This document shows positions 10,701 through 18,799 of a stretch of 64,000 nucleotides of DNA, piece by piece; the stretch's first letter is position 1, and each line of letters opens with the position of its first letter. Origin of the DNA: Siderastrea siderea (taxonomy: Eukaryota > Cnidaria > Anthozoa > Scleractinia > Rhizangiidae); contig OZ034968.1 in NCBI GenBank assembly GCA_964030785.1, positions 61,344,399-61,408,398 of the forward strand. The letters run 5' to 3'. Below the pieces are notes generated by a model. That model was not told the origin of the DNA, did not search any database, and saw only the letters and a program-made list of their open reading frames with translations. A program made the translations under genes and the position numbers.

Positions 10701-11521
10701 TCAGCACGCAATCTAGAGACATAGATTTCATCTTTAAGAAGCGATTGGTTAAATTTCCAGAAGCCGGGACCTTTTTTATGCCTCAGCTCATTGGATTTTA
10801 CGTATATCAGTGTTGCTGAATGATCTGTTTCGGGTGCGTATATAATTTTACAATCTTCGGTTAGAGCATTTAGTTTTTTAGAAATGAGGAAAAAGTCAAG
10901 GCGGCATTGAATTTTAAATGATTTATTTCTCCACGTATATTCCTCTGCTTCTGGGTTTAGAGACCGCCAAATGTCATTTATGTCGTAAAGATTGCATATT
11001 TTGTTGATTTCTTCGACTACCTCGTGTTTTCGGTTGCTTGGATTACCACCTTTTTTGTCTTTATCCGACATTGTGCAATTAAAATCACCACCCATTATCA
11101 TTGTTTCTTCAGAGAATTCTTGGAGGTGTCCTTGAAGCTCTTTGAAAAAGGCGACTTGTTGCTTAACGTCATTTGGAGCGTAGATGTTGACAAGAACAAA
11201 ACGAGTGTCCGCGACCGCTATATCTAATATAATGTATCTCCCGTTTTTGTCACAAATTTTCTTTTGGACATTACATTTTATTTTAGGATTGATAAGAATC
11301 ATAGTGCCCTTACTATGATTTGTGCCGTGGCTAAAAAACACCTCTCCGCCCCATTCTGCCTGCCAAACATTTTCACATTCTTTTAAGCTATAGGTTTCTT
11401 GCAGGAAAACAAAAGAACAATTTTGACGATGTAGCCACCTAAAGACAGAACGACGCTTAAGTGTTTTGTTCAAACCTCTAATGTTCACTGACAGACATTT
11501 GATATCAATAGGACTATTCAT
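7790..11521 (-). CDS. LINE ORF2: endonuclease-reverse transcriptase
   Basis: The 1243-residue ORF2 nicks target DNA and copies the element RNA at the nick. Residues 1-240 form an APE-type endonuclease: SVNIRGLN (N13), QET with E42, NIYAPN, GGDFN (D146, N148), RLDF (D209) and TDHSA (D233, H234). The reverse transcriptase follows, with FIDFRKAFD, GVRQGCPLSG and the catalytic SLYADD near residue 705. The C-terminal CPQC...H...C zinc knuckle lies near residue 1130. Length and order fit the L1/Tx1 group. The start was chosen because the endonuclease fold begins at residue 8 and no in-frame extension is needed. No stop or missing catalytic residue is visible, so the copy may be young. Confidence 0.92.
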   Translation of the reverse strand: MNSPIDIKCLSVNIRGLNKTLKRRSVFRWLHRQNCSFVFLQETYSLKECENVWQAEWGGEVFFSHGTNHSKGTMILINPKIKCNVQKKICDKNGRYIILDIAVADTRFVLVNIYAPNDVKQQVAFFKELQGHLQEFSEETMIMGGDFNCTMSDKDKKGGNPSNRKHEVVEEINKICNLYDINDIWRSLNPEAEEYTWRNKSFKIQCRLDFFLISKKLNALTEDCKIIYAPETDHSATLIYVKSNELRHKKGPGFWKFNQSLLKDEIYVSRLRAEIPNFRKKYNNVEDLTLKWDLIKMEIRGFTIKYSKNKARKRKSAEIHLQNQINELYKKAEKQPNNKQIINEIYHARSRLKIIMQHKTNGTILRSKVRWHEHGERNTRYFYGLEKRNYEKKTTTKLKLSDGSFTNDQSKILQEQMRFYKTLYTSNKQRSSTLSDPLCNFKENIIPLENDDMLSCEGKVTQEECLKALNEFKNEKSPGTDGLQAEFYKHFWEELHTDMLQCFDYAYDSGKLSISQRRGIITLIPKPNKDTTVLDNLRPISLLNTDYKILTKVIAKRLEKVLPRIINPDQTGYIKNRYIGENVRLISDIMNYTEENNIPGIALFIDFRKAFDTIERDFINNCLEKFNFGPNIKNWVKILYNNVSSCVLNNGFGSEFFPVERGVRQGCPLSGLLFVIGIEILGRAIKNDTGIKGIKVGEKEIKVSLYADDTTVFVRDLDSVDHLLTLLDKFKNLSGLEINTTKSEGMWLGRWKNKTETPFGFRWPRDPIKALGIFFSYDTNKTNELNFAEKIRNLEKTLNSWKRRNLTLYGKINIVKTFGLSKLIYNASVLVIPEKYIKEIEKLIFDFIWDGKPAKIKKSTIIGEKKHGGLKMTDFNIMNKALKVAWIPRLQTNTDASWKIIPEIALEHHGGLSFLTHCDYDINLLKLNRLPSFYHEVLKHWQSTKQTFQNNTSLHNEIIWNNRNLKIEGKTPFYKNWFEKNILRIKDLLQNDGSFLSFKQFSEKFHLETPFTLYFGLINSIPNDWKVKIKRTPRETAEKGNHKTNIISTKNVFSAMLKKVFLPPTAESKILRYGVNRAILNKVYELPFQIKNDIKISMFQYKLIHNILPTKVSLFKAKISDSDLCPQCLTDRHSLDHMFLHCSSTLLFWNLFQNWWYSKTKEKITLSNSMILYGILDKRMHSYSLNYTLLIAKYSIFCKCLHDEKLCFESFLSLIKEKLNIQREIAIQNNKLPECKEIYGNLL

Positions 11522-11973
11522 AAAGAGGTGTCGGAGTTGTCATAATTCCAAAGCAGCAGATTTTGGATTTAAAATTTGCATATTTCTTCTTGCGTGTACA
11601 GCACACATCCGATCAAACAGAAAAATTTTTCCAAAAAAAATTAAATCTGAAAATCGCTGAACTAGAGCACCAGTAACATTAAAGTTAGATAAGTCTTTAG
11701 CTCCGAAGGTATTTGTGTCATATTTCCTGAATGGGTGATAATTAAAACTCAAGATAAAGCGAACAATTAAAGAAAACCTAACACAGTAAGCGAAACTAAA
11801 ACAAACAAGAAAGTAAATAAATAAAAAAGTAGCTAGCGAACAATACAGTGTTCGTTTGGTTTAAGCTTTGTTTTGCCCCACTCGCTTTTAAGCAGTATAA
11901 AAAATTTATACTGGAGGCTAACACAGTTCGAACCGATTTGGTAGTGTCCAATAAACTAAATCATAGTAAACAG

Positions 11974-12924
11974 TTATCCGTCAGAGCGTAGAATCTGGCC
12001 TGGTGGGAAGAGTTTTCCTCTAATATATAACTGATCTGGTTTCGATCGACTAAAGGATACTGGAATTCCGTTTCTTTTTGCGTGCTTGTAATTTTCCATC
12101 TGTGCTCTCCTCCTATCCACAAGTTCTTGTGGTAGATCGCGGAACATTTGAAAGTTTGTACCCTTCAGGCGGGAACCCAGCGAGAGAATCTTTTCCACAT
12201 CTTTAGATCTAAGGAATCTTGCTAAGATTGGACGCGGGGTTTCATTTCTTATCTTCCCTAGTCGGTGAACCCGTTGGATTTCGACCGTGCTTCCATCAGC
12301 ATATCCTAATTCTTTTTCGAGAAAGGCTCTGAGGACTGCTTCAGTATTCTCACCGTTCTCCCCGCTTGAAGGTGTCTCAGGGATGTAGTTGAATTTAATG
12401 TTCTCCCGCCTCGAATAGGCTTCCAGGTACAGATCTTTGGTCGTTAGCTCTTTCAGTTTGTTGTTAATTTCTTGTTCTTTGTGGTCCAGTTCTGCTAACA
12501 TATCTTTGATTTTCTTTCGCTTTTTCTCGCAGCGCTTCTGGTGGTCGATGCATTTGTTTTCATTCTGCGTGACGCTCTCTTTAAGGTGTTCGATATCTGT
12601 CGTAGCTGTTTGTTCAAAGGTTTCGAGGTTCGCTATTCTTAATTCGAGATTTTCCATCGTAGTTTCGATTCCTTTAACACTACTTTCGATAGTGTCTAGC
12701 TTTTGCAGCTTTTCCAAAATTCCTTTGAGGGTTCCAGCAATCTCACCCGTCATCTCTAGGGCGTCGATGATCACGTCGCCATCTTCGTTTTCTTCAACAC
12801 ATTCCTCTAGATTTTTGGATCTTTTAGACTCGGGTGACTCACTTTCGCTAGTAGAGCTGTTCGGCGTTCTGTTTCTCCTTTTACTGAAGTCGTTCACAAA
12901 CTGGTTTGCCATCCAGTCTTGCAA
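11974..12924 (-). CDS. LINE ORF1: RNA-binding coiled-coil protein
   Basis: This 316-residue protein lies upstream of ORF2 on the same strand, 452 nt apart. It has an acidic/Ser-rich N-terminus and a long heptad-rich coiled coil (about residues 55-165). An RRM/C-terminal module of the L1 ORF1p type follows (YSRRENIKF, VHRLGK, RPILARF, FRDLPQELVDRR). The family protein forms trimers that coat the element RNA. The ATG at 12924 is the first in frame and close to the element's 5' end. The frame is intact. Confidence 0.85.
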   Translation of the reverse strand: MQDWMANQFVNDFSKRRNRTPNSSTSESESPESKRSKNLEECVEENEDGDVIIDALEMTGEIAGTLKGILEKLQKLDTIESSVKGIETTMENLELRIANLETFEQTATTDIEHLKESVTQNENKCIDHQKRCEKKRKKIKDMLAELDHKEQEINNKLKELTTKDLYLEAYSRRENIKFNYIPETPSSGENGENTEAVLRAFLEKELGYADGSTVEIQRVHRLGKIRNETPRPILARFLRSKDVEKILSLGSRLKGTNFQMFRDLPQELVDRRRAQMENYKHAKRNGIPVSFSRSKPDQLYIRGKLFPPGQILRSDG

Positions 12925-13004
12925 ATAAAAAGAGGTTTTTTCGCGAGCGGGTTCACAAAGCTCCTTACGCCGCCATGGTCAGCGTACATCTAAGGCTTGG
13001 CAAT

Positions 13005-13415
13005 ATTACCTAGCCGAAACGAAATCGAGAATTAATAACAGCTATTTGACAGATAAATGTTCTAGTTTGTTTTGAATTGTAAATAAAACGTCAAATGCGG
13101 TGCAACCTCGGGCAGAGCAAAACGGACCGAAGTTCACTGGTATGCATATTCGCTTGCCGTGTGAGGAGTTCTTTTTGAAAAGGGAGGTTTTCACTGTTTG
13201 AAGCTCAACATGCCTTACCAGCATACGATTGCTTTTTTTTAACTCGATTCCCTAGGCAGTTAGTCTTGCGTCTTCTAAAATGCAGTTGAAAATTAAACTT
13301 ATTATTCCCGGAGTTGGAGCTGAGGGAACTTCTTGGAATTTTGGTGGGGGTGTACCGTACGAACTCAAAATTTTAACCCTACCCGCTTCAAGTACAGGGA
13401 AATTGCTATTTTCTA
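13005..13415 (+). repeat. Dispersed repeat R1, copy 2
   Basis: Matches 785-1165 in the same orientation with scattered substitutions and small indels. Its start abuts the 5' end of the LINE. Non-coding. Confidence 0.7.
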
Positions 13416-13679
13416 TCACAAATGACTATCAATCAAAGTAAAAACCAAGCAGAAAATTCTCTCGTAAATGTAAATAGCCTTTACTGTATTTCCTGTCCTG
13501 GACAGATACGCATCCGCCTGGTTTTGCTGGAAAATAAAGAAAACTCGAGCCTCTATGGGCGTCCCCAACCTGGTATCGATTCCTTTCCCCGAAATACGAA
13601 GTAAGAAACGAGTACTTTGTGTTGCCAGAAAGAAAGACCCGTTTTTAAACTAAGAACTTATAATTCATTTATATACTAG

Positions 13680-13810
13680 TTACACTTTTTATCAAGCAAT
13701 CTACCTTATTTACTACTTTAATTGCAGTAACAACGCTATTGGGTGACTGGCATGTACAGTTGCTCCGCTCTATTGAATCGAATTTGACATTTGTTCATAA
13801 AGTGAAGAAA
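13680..13810 (-). repeat. Dispersed repeat R3, copy 2
   Basis: Inverted relative to 3720-3860. Shared blocks include ATCAAGCAATCTACCTT, TGGCATGTA and TGAATCGAATT. Diverged and non-coding. Confidence 0.5.
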
Positions 13811-14109
13811 GTTATTAAAAAATTGAAAAAAAAAAAACATGGACATCACTGATTCAGTTTGGATATCGCACAAGAACTTAGTGTTTTTGTCATCAGTAGA
13901 GCTGTGCAACGACCCATTCTTATGAGATTCTGTCCAGTCTTAGTTTCCTAGGGTTTACTCAAAGGCATCGGGCTCTTTTTGGAATTTCATTTTGACATGC
14001 GTGGAAACTGATGTAACTAGCAGGTATATTTGCCTCACTCTGCTTTCCCATTTACGACTTCGCTCACAGAGCCCTTTGATTTACGGCCTTACGGATTACC
14101 CTTACCTGT
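13811..14109. other. No gene seen
   Basis: Nothing coding or repetitive could be supported in this spacer. Confidence 0.3.
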
Positions 14110-14770
14110 TGCGGGTATGCTGTTCAAAGGGTCTTTCTCGAAAATTGCAAAAAATAGAGAATCATGCCGCACGCGTCAAAATACTTTCTCAGCTCAGGAT
14201 TGTGATAGCCTGAGAAAACAGCCGACGTCTCGCGAGGTCGCCACTTGAGCCCTCGCAAAACGACGTCTGAGTAACGAGCGCAGAATTCCATACTAATGAC
14301 GTGTCACTATATAGATCTAGGTAGTGCTTCTGATTGGTTGAAACGAAATTTCCTCGCGTTCCAACCAATTAGAAGCACTACCTTGAATTGGGTAGTTACA
14401 CGTCATCAGTATGAAATTTCTGCGCTCGTTACTCAGACGTCGTTTTGCGAGGGCTCAAGTGGCGAACCCGCGAAACGTCGGCTGTTTTCTCGGGCTAGGA
14501 TTGTGAAAGACAGCGGAACTATTCCAGAAATTACACTGGCTTAAACTTGACCGTGAACGCTCAGTCAAGAGGCTAGGGCTGAACATAACGATGTACAACG
14601 CCGTAAATGGCACGGTCCCTGAATACCTGAGTTCCCGTTTTGTTCAGCTTTCTGGCACCTCAAGCTTTGAATCAAGAGATAGTAAATATAGGCTTTCCAT
14701 ACCACAGCCCCATACTAATTATTGTAAAAGAAACTTCAGTTATAGCGGGGCCGTGTTAATAGTTAATATT
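14110..14770 (+). pseudogene. LINE reverse transcriptase C-terminal fossil
   Basis: Two open stretches either side of a MITE read as the end of a non-LTR retrotransposon RT. The left one has RKLQKIENHAARV. The right one has MYNAVNGTVPEYLSSRFV followed by YCKRNFSYSGAVL. These match the 'LQK.QNRAARV ... ALNG..P.YL ... R.FS..G...WN' pattern seen after the RT domain in many animal LINEs. The frame is broken by stops and by the 292-bp MITE. It is a different lineage from the L1-like elements in this window. Confidence 0.7.
14206..14497. mobile_element. 292-bp MITE with 9-bp target duplication
   Basis: The ends are inverted repeats of about 100 bp (TAGCCTGAGAAAACAGCCGA at left, TAGCCCGAGAAAACAGCCGA read from the right). 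Both arms continue through GCCACTTGAG and CGACGTCTGAGTAACGAGCG. It is flanked by exact 9-bp direct repeats GGATTGTGA at 14197-14205 and 14498-14506. It has no coding capacity. A 9-bp duplication is most often linked to Mutator-like elements; that assignment is inference. Confidence 0.9.
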
Positions 14771-14779
14771 AAGTTTCAG

Positions 14780-15191
14780 CAGGAGCCCATTACCCGGAGC
14801 GTCAAACTGCCATAAATTCGTGCAACTGCGTTTTTACAAGTAGGTTTATTTTAAGATAAGCTTTTCCCGCGAAAAGTAACTGTTTCCGATGACGTCTGCA
14901 TTAAATCTAAGCTACTACTTCCCTTGCAAATCCTGAAATTATTGCTTAAAATACTGTCAGAACACTCCGATAAAGATTCCTCACTGGTCACTGGTATCCG
15001 TTATGTTTATTTCCAGCGTAGACGAGTTGTCGCAGTTTCGTACTCAGTCTATTATTTATTACGCAATCACTTTTTGATTGGCTATTTCAACCAAGTCGCG
15101 GGAAAAGCTTATCTAAAAATAAATTTACTTGTGAAAATGCCGTTTCACAGACGCAGTATGAAAGTTGGACGCTCCGGGTAATGGGCTCCTG
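14780..15191. mobile_element. 412-bp MITE with long inverted ends
   Basis: The terminal inverted repeat begins CAGGAGCCCATTACCCGGAG on both ends and extends with gaps to AGATAAGCTTTTCCCGCGA. Flanks share GTTTCAG (14773-14779 and 15192-15198). CAGG-type ends with a 7-8 bp duplication would fit a hAT-like non-autonomous element. No coding capacity. Confidence 0.85.
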
Positions 15192-15685
15192 GTTTCAGAT
15201 AGTACGTTGTCACGCACGGCTTCCTCGTAAAGCAGGTTGTTTTTCTCTACGTACTTTTCCTAACCCATTAAGCAGTGATGAAAATGGAATTTCTCGTTGC
15301 ATTATCATTGTTCAAACATTCAAGTGATAAGAATAAAAGAATTGATCACTAAGGATAGGACGTCTTGATATTAAGACAAATTTTTTTCTTAGCTTACAAG
15401 TTCCATAAGAAATGTATGAAGAACAGTAAGGGCAATATGCATTTTTATATGTAATGGTATTAGTTAGATAATAAACCGTTTTTTTGTACTACGCTATTTT
15501 ACTTGTCGTTACTTGAAGGAAAAACCGTGGATAAATAAAGTTTTACCTAGCCACCCACCTACCTTCGACAACTTCGTTTTCCACAACCCTCATTTTCCTC
15601 TCCTCTCTTCTCGTTTTTCGTACACTGCGCGCGTTCCGCACTGCACAAGATCTCTCTGCTTCCAATATCCGGCCACTTATATTTC
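15192..15685. other. No gene seen
   Basis: AT-rich spacer between the 412-bp MITE and the Penelope-like element. No coding region was recognised. Confidence 0.3.
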
Positions 15686-15863
15686 CATTTAAGGATAAAA
15701 ATTAGCGACAAGAGTTTAACACAACGTTTCGATGTCTCCATGACATCATTATCAAGTGAGAAAATAAAATATAGATTAGTTAATATATACAAGATGAGGT
15801 GTTAAAAAAGTAAACAATAAGCAACATATTTGGCGTGTAATTGTGTGTGCATGATAAGTATGT

Positions 15864-16225
15864 CTAAATATAGAGTGGTGCGCGGATAGAGTCCGATTGC
15901 GTGATCAGTTTTGGTTTCTTCTTCTTTATAAACAACATTTCGTAAATTAGACAGTCCAATTTTCCGCCGCATTTCTTGAGGACGGAAAAGTTGCTATTGA
16001 GGTCGCCGATGGTTTTAATGCCCTGGTCGTTCTTTAGATGCTTGCCGATTGCTGAAGAACGGTGTTCGTCAATACGTTGGTGTAAATGCCGGCTAGTATA
16101 GCCGACATACTCTGCATCGCACAGATCACATTGATAATTGTACACCACGCATTGTTGGTTAACTAAGGCTGGTTTGGGCTCACGCATCTTAAGGTCTTCA
16201 CCAATTTTGCGGCTCCTAAAAACTA
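15864..16225 (-). pseudogene. Inverted partial GIY-YIG endonuclease copy
   Basis: Reverse-complement duplicate of the last ~120 residues of the plus-strand Penelope-like ORF. It includes VVYNYQCDLCDAEYVGY, HLHQRIDEH and the IYEMLFIKKKKPKL end. There is no RT upstream; it opens at the inverted-arm breakpoint (16225). It is part of the inverted terminal repeat, not a separate gene. Confidence 0.85.
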
Positions 16226-16247
16226 GCATCCGACAATAAGTTACCAT

Positions 16248-17021
16248 TTGTCGGTATGGAAGTACTTAATGGAAACCAGTGTTTACCGCAAGCCAACAAA
16301 TACTGGCCTACTGCTCCATCACCAAAGCCATGTTGATAAAAGGTACAAGAAATCGCTAATCAAGACCATGGTAAACCGTGCTTTCCGCCTGTCATCCACA
16401 CGGGAAGCTTTCGCAACTGAGTGTGATCGCCTTAAGTTGATGTTTGCGAATCTCAAGTACCCTGAGAGCCTCATCAACTCTACTATCTCTCACTATGTTA
16501 CCTCAGTGATGTCTGGAGATCCCGATGTGCCAGCTCAACAACCTGTCAACGAAAATACTGTTCACCGCGTAGTACTGCCATTTAAAGATCAAAAGTCGGC
16601 TGATGCGGTGAAAAGACAACTATCCGACCTGAGCAAGAGAATCGATCACACTCTTCAACCAGTTTTTAGGAGCCGCAAAATTGGTGAAGACCTTAAGATG
16701 CGTGAGCCCAAACCAGCCTTAGTTAACCAACAATGCGTGGTGTACAATTATCAATGTGATCTGTGCGATGCAGAGTATGTCGGCTATACTAGCCGGCATT
16801 TACACCAACGTATTGACGAACACCGTTCTTCAGCAATCGGCAAGCATCTAAAGAACGACCACGGCATTAAAACCATCGGCGACCTCAATAGCAACTTTTC
16901 CGTCCTCAAGAAATGCGGCGGAAAATTGGACTGTCTAATTTACGAAATGTTGTTTATAAAGAAGAAGAAACCAAAACTGAACACGCAATCGGACTCTATC
17001 CGCGCAAAACTATTTATTTAG
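16248..17021 (+). CDS. Penelope-like RT C-terminus + GIY-YIG endonuclease
   Basis: A 257-residue open frame. Residues 10-90 (VYRKPTNTG, HHQSHVDKRYKK, NRAFRLSS) match the thumb/C-terminal part of Penelope-like reverse transcriptases. From about residue 160 it is a GIY-YIG nuclease: VVYNY, then YVGYTSR, catalytic-type Arg188 in LHQRIDEH and Glu233 in IYEML, with a Cys pair (QCDLC) before the YIG strand. In the family this nuclease cuts target DNA for insertion. The RT palm is missing, so this is the 3' remnant of a 5'-truncated copy even though the frame is still open. Confidence 0.85.
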   Translation: MSVWKYLMETSVYRKPTNTGLLLHHQSHVDKRYKKSLIKTMVNRAFRLSSTREAFATECDRLKLMFANLKYPESLINSTISHYVTSVMSGDPDVPAQQPVNENTVHRVVLPFKDQKSADAVKRQLSDLSKRIDHTLQPVFRSRKIGEDLKMREPKPALVNQQCVVYNYQCDLCDAEYVGYTSRHLHQRIDEHRSSAIGKHLKNDHGIKTIGDLNSNFSVLKKCGGKLDCLIYEMLFIKKKKPKLNTQSDSIRAKLFI

Positions 17022-17136
17022 ACATACTTATCATGCACACACAATTACACGCCAAATATGTTGCTTATTGTTTACTTTTTTAACACCTCATCTTGTATAT
17101 ATTAACTAATCTATATTTTATTTTCTCACTTGATAA

Positions 17137-17410
17137 TTTTACAATTAAAGGAGACTTACCTGTAAGTTGACGTTTGATTTGAATTCTATCCTGTCATCAG
17201 TCCGAAACGAAGGAGTAACATGAGAAGCACGCGCGCTAGCTTATTGAGCCATTATTTAAAGAAAGGGCTTGTTGGAGGTCACAGGAACGAAGGAGTAGGG
17301 ATGGGTAAATGCCAATAGGGAGGGCATGTTACTCCTTCGTTCCGGACTGATGACAGGATAGAATTCAAATCAAACGTCAACTTACAGGCAAGTCTCGTTT
17401 AATTGTAAAA
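17137..17410. repeat. DIRS 3'-end palindrome, 86-bp arms
   Basis: 17137-17222 and 17325-17410 are near-perfect reverse complements (TTTTACAATTAAAGGAGACT at the outer end, AACGAAGGAGTAACATG at the inner end). The ~100-bp loop begins GAGAAGCACGCGCGCTAGCT, which is also found inverted near the opposite DIRS end (about 21945-21970). This looks like the internal complementary/terminal repeat system that DIRS elements use to form circles, but in an enlarged arrangement. Confidence 0.8.
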
Positions 17411-17683
17411 TTCTATCTGTCATCAGTCCTACGTCAGTACGGAGTACCATGAGACTTCAAAGCCTGTGAGCTCCAACATGACCATGCAACGTACCAAATA
17501 TCAGTGAGGTACAAAACCATAATAGGAGACGTAACAGGACGTCCAATAAAACAACAACAATTGGACTTTAATAGAACTAAACGAAAAATGGCGTGACAAA
17601 TATGTTGTCAACTAAGAATATAGACAATATATAGATACGATTACATTTCCGGTGATTATAACTGAGAAGAACGGTAAAAAGGG

Positions 17684-18799
17684 CTAGTCAGCCTGAGCAC
17701 CGGAGTCAAAATGATTCAATAGGGTTTGTCCGAGGTTGCCACTAATGGGCTTATTATAGTGTTCAGCAAATGTTCGAGCGTTAGACCATCCGCCAGCCTT
17801 GAGAATGTCCGCTAGAGGAAGCTGTGCAGTGGCGCTGTAAGAGGAGGAGGCTGTTCGACTACTATGCGCCGAGAATACGCTAACGTCTATTCCACCATCC
17901 TGGAGCGTAGATCTGATCCATCTAGCCACCGTAGAGTTAGTGACAGACTTGTACGGTTTCGTGTAACTGATCAAAAGGCGTGAGTCGCTGCGCAGCGAAT
18001 GGGTTATCGTGATGTAATGTTTGATGTTGGTTACCGGGCAAAGACGGGAGTCTGGAGCGAATGATCGGATTTCAATGGGCGCAAGGTGTTTGCCTGGTCG
18101 GGTTGTTTTCAGGGTGTCCCGTATGGTAAAGATAATTCCTGTCGTGGTTTCCTGCATACACGAGGTGTCTAGTTTTGAGAGTGTTTGAGTTCGCTGCGCG
18201 GTAACAAGGGCAAGCAACATTGTGAGATTCATTGTAAGTTGTTTTAGTGTCAAATCTTTAAGGGCTGGATACGACTGGAGATGTTTAAGGACAATGCCAA
18301 CGTCCCGTATAGTGGAGTATCTGGGCAGAGATGGTCTAAGTTCAAAAGTTCCTTTGAGAAATCGGGAGACTAGGGGATGTTCTCCAAAGGTCGTCTTATC
18401 AGCTGGTGTAATAACCGAGGACAAGGCGGACCGGGCAGTATTGATAGCACTGTAACCAACCCCTTGTTTGTAAAGTAAAGTGAGGAAATCCAGGCCGTCG
18501 TTAATGGTGGCGTGGGTGACATCCAATTGTTTGTTTTTACAATAAGTCACCCATCGAGAGAGGTAGGATGTGTACTGTTTCCCTGTGGATTTTCTCCAAG
18601 AGGCCATAAGGATGTCTATGGTATCAGGAGATAAACCTAGCTTATGTAGTTGCTCCCGGACAAGTGGCATACTAGCAGCGTTAGGGTTTTGTGAAGCGGA
18701 TGTAGTTTCTCGGGTTTCCCGGGTAGATGTAGAAGGTGTTTGGCTGGATGGAGGGTTATCGGCGGCTCCACGCACATCTGCATGGCTTGGGGGAACCAA
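17684..18799 (-). CDS. DIRS tyrosine recombinase (integrase)
   Basis: A 371-residue protein that would insert circular element DNA. An N-terminal Ser/Thr-rich tail of about 40 residues leads into a helical SAM-like core-binding domain (about 50-150) and the catalytic domain. The full catalytic set is visible: Arg203 (TAQRTQTL), His312-x-x-Arg315 (SAHSSR), Trp338 (GGWSN) and nucleophile Tyr348 (EHYNK). It overlaps the 3' end of the RT ORF in another frame, as is usual in DIRS elements, so it is probably expressed by frameshift or internal start. The start is uncertain; 18799 is the first ATG. Confidence 0.92.
   Translation of the reverse strand: MVPPSHADVRGAADNPPSSQTPSTSTRETRETTSASQNPNAASMPLVREQLHKLGLSPDTIDILMASWRKSTGKQYTSYLSRWVTYCKNKQLDVTHATINDGLDFLTLLYKQGVGYSAINTARSALSSVITPADKTTFGEHPLVSRFLKGTFELRPSLPRYSTIRDVGIVLKHLQSYPALKDLTLKQLTMNLTMLLALVTAQRTQTLSKLDTSCMQETTTGIIFTIRDTLKTTRPGKHLAPIEIRSFAPDSRLCPVTNIKHYITITHSLRSDSRLLISYTKPYKSVTNSTVARWIRSTLQDGGIDVSVFSAHSSRTASSSYSATAQLPLADILKAGGWSNARTFAEHYNKPISGNLGQTLLNHFDSGAQAD

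Larger units (their letters stand above)
7531..13000 (-). mobile_element. Full-length L1/Tx1-like LINE, ORFs intact
   Basis: A non-LTR retrotransposon reading right to left, with a short 5' leader, ORF1, ORF2, a 3' region with an AATAAA signal (minus strand) and a terminal poly(A) seen as the T run at 7531-7560. A second homopolymer at 7766-7789 lies in the 3' UTR. Both ORFs are uninterrupted and have their expected motifs. The 5' boundary is set near 13000 because repeat R1 starts at about 13005. A convincing long target-site duplication was not found; only AATATT is shared by the two flanks. It lies antisense to the receptor gene inside its presumed intron. Confidence 0.88.

Noticed and set aside
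15864..17021. Stand-alone GIY-YIG homing endonucleases
   Set aside because: Both copies are the C-terminus of a Penelope-like RT; the inverted one is part of the terminal repeat.
17684..18799. Phage or bacterial integrase, suggesting contamination
   Set aside because: The recombinase lies with RT-RNase H and gag in DIRS order inside an animal Penelope-like element.
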